From an uncultured Clostridia bacterium (GTDB lineage Bacteria > Bacillota > Clostridia > TANB77 > CAG-508), in the NCBI GenBank assembly GCA_944386755.1, contig CALXCF010000015.1:1-41444 (forward strand): a DNA stretch of 41,444 bases, in the 5' to 3' direction. Both the position numbers and the translations under genes were made by a program. The notes beneath the pieces were generated by a model. That model saw only the letters and a list, made by a program, of their open reading frames with translations, was not told where the DNA came from and ran no database searches. This document shows positions 35,386 to 41,444 of the stretch, piece by piece; the stretch's first letter is position 1, and every line of letters starts with the position of its first letter.

Positions 35386-37062
35386 CTAAACTTTCTCTAC
35401 ATATATTTCATCATTTACTGCTACTACTGTATAACAATTTAAATTCTCTATATTTTTTATTTCTTCAAATTCCATATATTCATTTATTTGTTCTTTTGCC
35501 TCTTTTTGTTTTTCTTTTAACTTTCCTGCTTCTTCTTTTTTCAAATATTTAAACTCTATCATTACTCCTTTGTATCCTTTACTTTTATCTTTTGGTATTA
35601 ATAATATATCTGGATATTTTCTTTGTACTTCCATTTCTGACTTTAGTCTAAATATTTTTAAATTCATTGCTATACAATAAAATATTAATTTTACGTATTT
35701 TTCATCAAATTTTATAAAGTCTCTATTTGACAAATTTTTTAAATATTCTCCTAGCATTTTAGTAATTTTGTCTATCTTACCTTCTAATGCTATTTCTCTT
35801 GCTATTTCTGTATAATTTTCATTAATATCTACATCTATATTTCTTTTTAGTATTTGTAAGAAATAATCTGAATAAATTTCTTTCATGACTTTGTTTGGTA
35901 TATTTAATTTCGGATATCCAACTTCTTCATCTTCTATTGTTAAATATCCTAAATAATACAACATTGAAACCAAATCTGTCTCCGTAAATTCCATTGCAGG
36001 GTTAAATTTCTGTGTTATTTCACTTACTATTCCTTCTCCTGATACTGTTTGTTCTATTACCCTTTCTCTTTCTTCTCCTTTGCATAAATCTAGCATCTTT
36101 CCTAACTTTGTATAATCACTTGCTATATTCACATCTATTAATTGTCTTGGTATCTCTTTATGTCTTGTGTAACTATTTAAGAAATATAAACACATATTTG
36201 AATTATATATTCTTTCTTTTGCATTTAATGAAAATCTATATCCATCATAATTTTCTTTCATTATTGGTAATATTTCTTCTTGTTTTTCTTTTGATATATT
36301 TTGTTCTTGCATTATACCTTTTAATTCTTCTTCTGTAAATCCTATCATTTCATTAAAATCTCTATCTTGCGTTATATCTAACCCTATATTAAATCCTGAT
36401 GTTAAACTGTCTAATGTTATTGGAGCTACTCCTGTTATAAATATTCTATCTATTACACTTTCTGTTCCTTCTTTTAATATTTCATACCATTTTCTTACTT
36501 TTCCGTTTTTAGATACTAAGTTTTTGAATTGATTCGTATTAAATCCCAATAGTTCATTTGCAAAATGGTCATATTCATCTATTATTACATATATTTTCTC
36601 TTCTGCTTTTTGAATTTTAAATGCCTTTATTAAATCATCTAATATATTTTCTGCTTCTTCATTTGAATTTACAAAAAAGTCTAAATTATATTTCTCCACA
36701 AAAAATTTTATTGACGATGCTACTTTGTTCTTAAATCCTAAAATTGTTGTTTCTTCATTCGTTGTATCTATTCCTGAAAAATTAAACCTCAAAATGTGAT
36801 AACTATTTTTTAATTTTGTTGGATTTTTTCCTATATATGTGTTTCCATATAACTTTTCAAATTTTTCTACTTTTTTTAAATCGTAATAATTTTCTAACAC
36901 GCTTGTAAATAGTGTTTTTCCAAATTTTCTTGGGCGTAAAAACATTATTCTTTTTTCTGCTATATTTTCTAATTTTTCAATATACCTTGTTTTATCTACA
37001 TAGTAATATCCATCTTCTATTAATTCTTCATAATTGCTTATTCCATATGGTAATTTTTTCAT
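35386..37062 (-). CDS. AAA-like ATPase with PD-(D/E)XK nuclease-fold C-terminus (DUF1703 type)
   Basis: 558 aa. The N-terminus has the family start LPYGISNYEELIEDGYYYVDKT, then the P-loop-like RPRKFGKT (43-50) and a Walker B-like VIIDEYDHF (~158). The C-terminal ~80 residues have a PD-(D/E)XK pattern: YPDILLIPK followed by GVMIEFKYLKK. This family is greatly expanded in gut anaerobes, usually as stand-alone genes, and its role is unproven. Start ATG at 37062 with GGAAGTGG upstream. It lies next to the DGR region on the same strand, but nothing ties it functionally to the DGR. Confidence 0.88.
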   Translation of the reverse strand: MKKLPYGISNYEELIEDGYYYVDKTRYIEKLENIAEKRIMFLRPRKFGKTLFTSVLENYYDLKKVEKFEKLYGNTYIGKNPTKLKNSYHILRFNFSGIDTTNEETTILGFKNKVASSIKFFVEKYNLDFFVNSNEEAENILDDLIKAFKIQKAEEKIYVIIDEYDHFANELLGFNTNQFKNLVSKNGKVRKWYEILKEGTESVIDRIFITGVAPITLDSLTSGFNIGLDITQDRDFNEMIGFTEEELKGIMQEQNISKEKQEEILPIMKENYDGYRFSLNAKERIYNSNMCLYFLNSYTRHKEIPRQLIDVNIASDYTKLGKMLDLCKGEERERVIEQTVSGEGIVSEITQKFNPAMEFTETDLVSMLYYLGYLTIEDEEVGYPKLNIPNKVMKEIYSDYFLQILKRNIDVDINENYTEIAREIALEGKIDKITKMLGEYLKNLSNRDFIKFDEKYVKLIFYCIAMNLKIFRLKSEMEVQRKYPDILLIPKDKSKGYKGVMIEFKYLKKEEAGKLKEKQKEAKEQINEYMEFEEIKNIENLNCYTVVAVNDEIYVEKV

Positions 37063-37135
37063 TAATAACCACTTCCATTCTTTACTTCTAACATTTATTA
37101 TATTTTACTATATCAAAACTAAAATATCAAGCTAA

Positions 37136-37424
37136 TTATATGACTGAAATTTTTATTTTTGTCTCTTTTTTATCTTCTAAAAAAATTACTATCTTTCCGC
37201 TATTTACATTAAAACTTCTTACAATATTTAAATTTATTACTGCAAAGTCTAAATTTATTTTGCTTATTATATATAGCTCATCATTTTTTATCTCATAATT
37301 CATTTCTTCTATTGTTGCTTTTTTTATAATTCCATTTTCAACTTCTACAATAAAATTTCTTCCTTTGTTTTTCTAATCTTTTCTCATTGTTTCTTATATT
37401 ATTTAATTTCTTTATAAATTTCAT
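37136..37424 (-). pseudogene. Frameshifted small gene downstream of the OB-fold gene
   Basis: ATG at 37424 begins 2 nt after the stop of the OB-fold gene. It encodes MKFIKKLNNIRNNEKRLE, then the frame breaks after about 24 codons at an A-run (gaaaaac near 37365). Deleting one A restores a 95-aa reading frame that continues FIVEVENGIIKKATIEEMNY and ends KIKISVI, stop at 37136. It is small and beta-rich in its second half; no family recognised. A real mutation or a homopolymer sequencing error. Confidence 0.55.
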
Positions 37425-37426
37425 AT

Positions 37427-37678
37427 TTAAATAAACTCTATATCTTGTACAATAATTTCCATTTCACTATTCAAATTTCCATATATGGCAATATTATCAT
37501 TCTTTATTAAATTTCTATAACACCAATCTGCTGTTTCATTATATCCTTTTACTGTTATTATACTTTTGTTATCTAATTTAATTTTAAATATAGAAATTGA
37601 ATAATATTTTTTGTTATTTATTATAAATTTAAATTCTATATCACTTATTATTTTTCCTTTTAAAAAACATATATTCAT
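37427..37678 (-). CDS. Small OB-fold, SSB-like protein
   Basis: 83 aa, ATG at 37678 with GAAGG 5-6 nt upstream. The strand pattern ICFLKGKIISDIEFKFIINN, then SIITVKGYNETADWCYRNL, then DNIAIYGNLN and a last beta strand resembles the single-stranded-DNA-binding OB fold (compare the GxIxGxL segment of SSB). It lacks the acidic C-terminal tail of true SSB. It lies about 214 nt downstream of the DGR template repeat on the same strand. A role in binding DGR cDNA is attractive but speculative. Confidence 0.65.
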   Translation of the reverse strand: MNICFLKGKIISDIEFKFIINNKKYYSISIFKIKLDNKSIITVKGYNETADWCYRNLIKNDNIAIYGNLNSEMEIIVQDIEFI

Positions 37679-37815
37679 TTTTAACCTTCTATTTTTTACT
37701 TATATTCTATAATTTTACATATTATATTTTAAAACACTGCATAAAATAAGTATATTCAAATAGATTTCCTATCCTACTAATACCTATTTTACTGATACAT
37801 TTTTACCTATTCGGG

Positions 37816-37863
37816 AAGGAATAAATCTCTTTAATACTAATACATTTACTGTATATATTCCTT
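37816..37863 (-). repeat. Hairpin in the RNA 3' of the template repeat
   Basis: AAGGAATA (37816-37823) and TATTCCTT (37856-37863) are exact complements, 28 nt beyond the TR end in the transcript. In the Bordetella phage DGR, RNA 3' of TR takes part in priming cDNA synthesis, so structure here may matter. Confidence 0.4.
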
Positions 37864-37891
37864 GAAATATATAATCTGAAAATTGTATTAG

Positions 37892-38008
37892 AGTGCTGGA
37901 CGGAAGGTTTTGTTGTTGTTGGCATTGTCATTATTACTATTGCGTTTGCTCGCTCTGTTGTTGCTATTCCTATTGTAATTGCCTCCTCTATTAACAAACG
38001 GATTGCTT
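37892..38008 (-). repeat. DGR template repeat (TR)
   Basis: 117 bp matching the 3' end of the target gene (40102-40218). On the coding strand it is rich in AAY codons: read in the VR frame it encodes NPFVNRGGNYNRNSNN followed by more Asn. All 21 differences from VR are at A in TR (13 A to T, 6 A to G, 2 A to C in my count). The flanks diverge abruptly on both sides. It lies 39 nt after the RT stop codon. Confidence 0.97.
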
Positions 38009-38047
38009 CTTCAATTTTTCGATTTATCCCTAATTATTATTGTTTTA

Positions 38048-39067
38048 TTATAAGTTCTTTTTCATATAAAATAATTTTTCTGTTAGATTATTAACATTTG
38101 CATACTTTATATATCCCATATGTCCTGCTAAAAATTTTTTGGCTTCTTTGCTTGTAATTTTTCCTTGTTTTATTTCATATTCTAATTTTTTAATCTTCTT
38201 CTTTAATTTTCTTTTTCCTTTATCTCTAATCTTCATTCTATATTCGTTTATCTTATATCCACAAAAATTTACTCCTTGCTTGTTTTTAAATATTTGTGTT
38301 TTTTTATTTAGTTCTAACTGTAAATTATCTTTCAGAAAAAGTTTTATTTTTTCTAATATTTCTTTTGCTTCTTTCTTCGTTTTCAACATTAAAACTGAAT
38401 CATCTAAGTACCTACAATAATATCTTACCTTTAATTTATGTTTTATATATTGGTCTACTTCATTTAAATATATATTTGCAAACATTTGTGATGTATAATT
38501 TCCTATTTCTAATCCTTTTTCTCTTTTTTGAGCATATAATATTTCATTTATTAACCATAATAAATCTTTGTCTTTTATTTTTCTTTTTATGATATTTAAT
38601 AATATTTCTTTATTTATATTATCAAAATATTTTGCTACATCCATTTTTAGGATATAATATTCGCCCCAAATTCTTTTACAATGTTTCATCTTCTCTTGCA
38701 CATATATTGCAGCTCTATGCATACCTCTATTCTTTAAACACGCATATGAACTTGTGATAAATTGTGGCACAAAATTAGGTTCTAAAAAATTGTCTACTAC
38801 CCATCTATGTACTATTCTATCTATATATCTTGATTTTTCAATTTTTCTTAACTTAGGCTCAGTTACATAAAAAGTACTATATCCTCCATGTTTGTATGTC
38901 TTTCTTTGCAATTTTTCTAACAACCACATAATATATTCTTCTTGCTTTAAATTAAATAGTATTATTTCTTTTCTATAACCTTTTCCTTTTCTTGATTTAA
39001 TATGTGCTTCCATTAGCTTTTCATAAGTTAAATATTTTTGAAATTGATTTCTAATTGTTTTTGGCAT
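38048..39067 (-). CDS. DGR reverse transcriptase
   Basis: 339-aa group II-intron-related RT of the diversity-generating retroelement class. Motifs: SRYIDRIVHRWV (RT1-2), LKMDVAKYFDNI (motif A, catalytic Asp ~145), GNYTSQMFANIYLNEVD (motif B; the SQ-containing form is typical of DGR RTs), YCRYLDDSVLM (motif C, YLDD ~219-222) and VNFCGYKI (motif D/E). No maturase or endonuclease domain. It copies TR RNA to cDNA with adenine-specific errors. The start overlaps the Avd gene by 17 nt; AGGAGG lies 14 nt upstream. TR follows within 40 nt. Confidence 0.96.
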   Translation of the reverse strand: MPKTIRNQFQKYLTYEKLMEAHIKSRKGKGYRKEIILFNLKQEEYIMWLLEKLQRKTYKHGGYSTFYVTEPKLRKIEKSRYIDRIVHRWVVDNFLEPNFVPQFITSSYACLKNRGMHRAAIYVQEKMKHCKRIWGEYYILKMDVAKYFDNINKEILLNIIKRKIKDKDLLWLINEILYAQKREKGLEIGNYTSQMFANIYLNEVDQYIKHKLKVRYYCRYLDDSVLMLKTKKEAKEILEKIKLFLKDNLQLELNKKTQIFKNKQGVNFCGYKINEYRMKIRDKGKRKLKKKIKKLEYEIKQGKITSKEAKKFLAGHMGYIKYANVNNLTEKLFYMKKNL

Positions 39068-39419
39068 AATATTTTATTATTCCTCCTAGTATTTTTCCTA
39101 TTTCATATATTTGTTCCATTGCTACTTTAAATTTCTTTTCGTCTATCCATCTGTTCTTTTTCATTATCCTTAAGTATATTCTTTGGGTATTTAATAATCC
39201 ATCAATTTCATTTAAGTAGTATAATACGTTTTTCTTTTCAATTTTCGAAATCATCATAATATTTTTCATCATTTGGTATAAACTTAATTTATATTCTGTT
39301 CCTATACTATACTTTTCTACTCTTGGTAATTTAAAAATTATTTGCAATATATATTCAATATATTTTTCTGCTTTTGGGATTAATTGTAATCTGTTTTCCT
39401 TTTTTTGTTCTTTAGACAT
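39051..39419 (-). CDS. avd: Avd-like DGR accessory protein (four-helix bundle)
   Basis: 122 aa, all alpha, basic (many Lys). The sequence has the family pattern IPKAEKYIEYILQIIFKLPRVEKYSIGTEYKLSL, then NVLYYLNEIDGLLNTQRIYLRIM, as in Avd/S23-like helical bundles. In the Bordetella system Avd is a pentamer that binds RT and nucleic acid and is required for mutagenic homing. It overlaps the preceding MutS-like gene by 8 nt and RT by 17 nt, so the three are translationally coupled. Confidence 0.9.
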   Translation of the reverse strand: MSKEQKKENRLQLIPKAEKYIEYILQIIFKLPRVEKYSIGTEYKLSLYQMMKNIMMISKIEKKNVLYYLNEIDGLLNTQRIYLRIMKKNRWIDEKKFKVAMEQIYEIGKILGGIIKYYAKNN

Positions 39420-39852
39420 CTTCGTTTACCTCGTCTTTGAATAATTCTTCTTCATATAACTTTTTTACTGCTTCAATGTATATATCTTCTTTTTTGTAAT
39501 ATCTTCCACAATGTTTGCATTTATAACAATTTAGTTTTTGCTCTGTTTCTTCATTTTTTCTTTTCCCTTTGCAACTCTCTACAATTGATAATTCTTTTTT
39601 ATTTTTATCAAAATAGAAAATGATATAACTATATCTACTTTTTATTAATAATTCTGTATATTTTTCTAGTGATTGTATAGGAAAACCCACTTTGCATACT
39701 TCTGTTTTAAAACAAGTTACTTTTAATCCTAATATTTTATTTAACAATATTGCATCTTTTCCTATTGCTACATAAAAATCACCTGCATTACATATTACTA
39801 TTCTTCCTTTTTCTTTTATTTGTAATAATTCCATCATTTGACTAAAACTCAT
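39412..39852 (-). CDS. MutS domain I-like DGR accessory protein with zinc-ribbon motif
   Basis: 146 aa. The segment GDFYVAIGKDAILLNKILGL, then a Lys/Cys stretch, then KVGFPIQSLEKYTELL follows the MutS N-terminal mismatch-binding domain pattern (gDFYE...DA...L.i.LT...GvP.hsle.Y...L). The C-terminal part adds CYKCKHCGRYY, a Cys-rich knuckle that could bind zinc. The rest of MutS (ATPase, clamp) is absent. ATG at 39852 is preferred, with GAGGAAG 8 nt upstream; GTG at 39861 sits inside that site. MutS-like accessory proteins occur in a subset of DGRs. First gene of the msl-avd-RT operon. Confidence 0.85.
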   Translation of the reverse strand: MSFSQMMELLQIKEKGRIVICNAGDFYVAIGKDAILLNKILGLKVTCFKTEVCKVGFPIQSLEKYTELLIKSRYSYIIFYFDKNKKELSIVESCKGKRKNEETEQKLNCYKCKHCGRYYKKEDIYIEAVKKLYEEELFKDEVNEDV

Positions 39853-39878
39853 TTTTATCACTTCCTCTCATTTTTTGC

Positions 39879-39918
39879 TGTGCGTTTTTTATGCTTTAAA
39901 AAGCACAAAAAACGCACA
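39879..39918 (-). repeat. Long hairpin just upstream of the MutS-like gene
   Basis: TGTGCGTTTTTTATGCTTT (39879-39897) against AAAGCACAAAAAACGCACA (39900-39918), 19 bp with one mismatch that is a G-U pair in the minus-strand RNA; loop about 2-6 nt. On the minus strand the 3' arm does not end in a T-run. It lies about 20 nt before the ribosome binding site. Confidence 0.6.
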
Positions 39919-39923
39919 CTGGA

Positions 39924-39937
39924 AGTGTGCGCACACT
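39924..39937. repeat. 14-nt perfect palindrome
   Basis: AGTGTGCGCACACT. CCAGTGTGCG is also directly repeated here on the minus strand. Lies between the two larger hairpins; could be an operator or part of a compound structure. Confidence 0.5.
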
Positions 39938-39992
39938 GGAAAAAATTTTCTTGTTCCTCATTCCAGAACTCGGAACAAGAAAATTTTTTCCA
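39937..39992 (-). repeat. 21-bp perfect inverted repeat downstream of the DGR target gene
   Basis: Arms 39937-39957 and 39972-39992 are exact complements (TGGAAAAAATTTTC... and ...GAAAATTTTTTCCA) around a 14-nt loop. About 97 nt after the target gene stop and 110 nt after VR. Likely a terminator; the position also recalls the hairpin that lies downstream of VR in some DGRs. Confidence 0.75.
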
Positions 39993-40088
39993 TTAACTCA
40001 TTTCATTCGTTAATCCATATATTTAATTTTACTATATTAAAACAACTTTTTTCAATTTTTCTAATTTTAGTTTTCACAGCCTTCAGTT

Positions 40089-41444
40089 CTACATTATATA
40101 AAGTGCTGGACGGAAGGTATAGTAGTAGACGGCAACGTCATAACCACCATAGCGATTGCTCGCTCTGTAGTTGCTATCCCTAAGGTAATAGCCTCCTCTA
40201 AGAACAAACGGATTGCTTGTGTTATTTTTTTCTGCTACATATTCATAACAATTTCCTTCTAAATCATAAATATTTTGTACTTTATCATATTCATTTTTTC
40301 CTGCTGTTGTTTTACTTCCTTTATGTCTATTTGCATCATATGTTCTTACATCATATGTCTCCCCTTGTGCTGGTTTTTTTCCATCTACAAATTTCATTAC
40401 CATATCCCATTGTATTCCTGAACACATTGCACTTCTTACTGCTGTACTATTACTACTGTTGTACATACTTTTTCCTATATCTTCTTTAAATTCTGTTTGT
40501 GTTCCTTTTGTATATACTGTTGCATCTTGCTTACTTATTACTGTTGTTCCATCTTTTCCTGCTTCATATCTTGCTATATAAAATCCATTGTATTTCATTA
40601 CTGCATTTCTTTCTGCTTCTTCATTACTTTCTGCATCATTTCTTGATTCTTCTGGTATTGTTGCTTGGATTTCATTTGGCAAATATCCTGTATCTGTAAA
40701 TGTATTTTCTAAACTAGCACTATAATTACTTGGATAACTAAAATCTCTTATATATTCTCCTCCTGTTGCTACTGGTATCCATACAAATTGATTATATAAG
40801 GTTTGCACTTGATATGCTCCATCTTCATTTTTGGCTGTCCAATCTACACTTGCTAATTCATCTTCTGGTATATCATATATTACTAATCCACTTGATATTT
40901 TTTGCTCTTCTGGTATTTTTGATACTACAAATCCTGCTGGTACTGTTGCTTTATTTCCTTCTGAATCTGTATAATTATTTTTTACTGTTGTTGCTACTAT
41001 TTCTCCTGGTTGTACGCTACCTGTTTGACCTCCACCTGGATTTTCACTAGGTCCTGGTCCTGTTATATTTCCATTACTATCAATTGTATAAACTCTATTT
41101 GATGGTGGGGCAAATGTTACTGTTATTGTTCCATCTCCATTATCTACTGCTTTTGCATTTGTTCCATTTGTTTCAAATTCTCTATTTAAATCATCTGCTG
41201 TTATATCTTCTGTTCCTCTTTTTTCTGCTACTGCTCCTGCATATGCTAATTGTATTGCCTCTTTTTCTTCTGCTGTCTCTGTATCTGTCTTTGCATCATT
41301 TGCTCTTGTTAATATTCCATTCTCTCCTGTTAATGTTGCAATGCTTACTGCTGCTAAAATTAAAAGTACAATAATGTTTAGTATGTTATCGATGGTTAGG
41401 CTGTAGAAAATCAGACTGGAATAAATCACTAGACCAGCCTGACC
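40089..41444 (-). CDS. DGR variable target protein, pilin-like N-terminus and C-type lectin/FGE-like C-terminus
   Basis: At least 446 aa from GTG 41429; the frame stays open to the window edge and no ribosome binding site precedes that GTG, so the true start may lie outside. The N-terminal helix IIVLLILAAVSIATLTGENG followed by ILTRANDAK resembles clostridial type IV pilin-like proteins. A Gly/Pro linker (GPGPSENPGGGQTG) precedes a domain with WIPVATGGEYIRDFSYPS, YNGFYIARYEAG, MCSGIQWDMVMKFV and NIYDLEGNCYEYV, as in FGE-sulfatase/CLec-fold DGR targets. It ends in NPFVLRGGYYL...RPALYIM, which is VR. Diversified residues are mostly Tyr, Val, Leu and Gly where TR has Asn. Surface-displayed ligand binding is inferred. 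Confidence 0.92.
   Translation of the reverse strand, partial: GQAGLVIYSSLIFYSLTIDNILNIIVLLILAAVSIATLTGENGILTRANDAKTDTETAEEKEAIQLAYAGAVAEKRGTEDITADDLNREFETNGTNAKAVDNGDGTITVTFAPPSNRVYTIDSNGNITGPGPSENPGGGQTGSVQPGEIVATTVKNNYTDSEGNKATVPAGFVVSKIPEEQKISSGLVIYDIPEDELASVDWTAKNEDGAYQVQTLYNQFVWIPVATGGEYIRDFSYPSNYSASLENTFTDTGYLPNEIQATIPEESRNDAESNEEAERNAVMKYNGFYIARYEAGKDGTTVISKQDATVYTKGTQTEFKEDIGKSMYNSSNSTAVRSAMCSGIQWDMVMKFVDGKKPAQGETYDVRTYDANRHKGSKTTAGKNEYDKVQNIYDLEGNCYEYVAEKNNTSNPFVLRGGYYLRDSNYRASNRYGGYDVAVYYYTFRPALYIM
40102..40218 (-). repeat. DGR variable repeat (VR) in the target gene
   Basis: 117 bp at the 3' end of the target gene. The 3'-most 17 nt (ACCTTCCGTCCAGCACT) and the 5' part are identical to TR, and the conserved 3' segment is the likely initiation-of-mutagenic-homing site. 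The invariant GC-rich codons (RGG, RAS, TFRPAL) are scaffold; AAY codons are the mutated sites. Confidence 0.97.

Noticed and set aside
37803..37997. 64-aa minus-strand ORF over the template repeat
   Set aside because: It is the TR read in the wrong frame plus flank; no ribosome binding site and TR is not expected to be translated.
38048..39067. Group II intron or retron reverse transcriptase
   Set aside because: No maturase/endonuclease domain and no msr/msd-like RNA; TR/VR pair, Avd and the SQ-containing motif B identify a DGR.
1..41444. tRNA or rRNA genes
   Set aside because: No cloverleaf with a GGTTCRA T-loop or rRNA segment was recognised on either strand.

Overview
The window looks like a whole AT-rich metagenomic contig from a spore-forming member of the Clostridia (Bacillota). 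The evidence is low GC with AT-biased codon use, AGGAGG-type ribosome binding sites, TTG and GTG starts, the Firmicutes order rimP-nusA-ylxR-ylxQ-infB-rbfA-nrnA-truB, tig-clpP-clpX, and the prpC-prkC-rsgA-rpe...spoVM/rpmB neighbourhood known from Bacillus. A 24-codon spoVM-like gene supports endospore formation. Species cannot be fixed from sequence alone. Almost every gene is on the minus strand; rpmB, nth and a bactofilin-like membrane protein are on the plus strand.

Layout. 1-509: 5' part of a coiled-coil protein made of 42-bp repeats. 787-8499: argS, a HepT/MntA-type toxin-antitoxin pair, galE, cysS and a class A penicillin-binding protein. 8607-17873 (read right to left): the rimP/nusA/infB translation-transcription operon with ylxR, ylxQ, two unknown basic proteins, rbfA, nrnA, a frameshifted truB and an unknown protein. 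18034-21022: a family 2 glycosyltransferase, a PflX-like radical SAM protein and a membrane-anchored protein. 21169-24059: an OmpR/VanR-type two-component system. 24236-27532: clpX, clpP, tig. 27714-30368: rpmB, spoVM with a small membrane protein, nth and the bactofilin-like protein. 30450-34961: rpe, rsgA, prkC, prpC. 35386-37062: AAA-like ATPase/nuclease-fold protein.

The outstanding system is at 37.4-41.4 kb: a complete diversity-generating retroelement (DGR). In transcription order on the minus strand it has a target gene with a pilin-like N-terminus and C-type-lectin/FGE-like C-terminus, a MutS-domain-I-like accessory gene with a zinc-ribbon motif, an Avd-like gene, a DGR reverse transcriptase, and a template repeat (TR). 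The TR (37892-38008) and the variable repeat (VR, 40102-40218) are both 117 bp and differ at 21 positions in my hand alignment. All 21 fall on TR adenines of the coding strand, which is the signature of adenine-specific mutagenic homing. A 21-bp perfect inverted repeat and two more palindromes separate the target gene from the accessory/RT operon. An OB-fold, SSB-like small gene and a frameshifted partner follow the TR.

Other notable structure: two near-identical 122-129 bp palindromic (MITE/REP-like) elements inside operons (11441-11562, 23241-23369); a family of GGGAC/GTCCC intergenic hairpins placed right after stop codons; and two single-base frameshifts (truB and the small gene at 37136-37424). 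The last ~55 bases may be chimeric.
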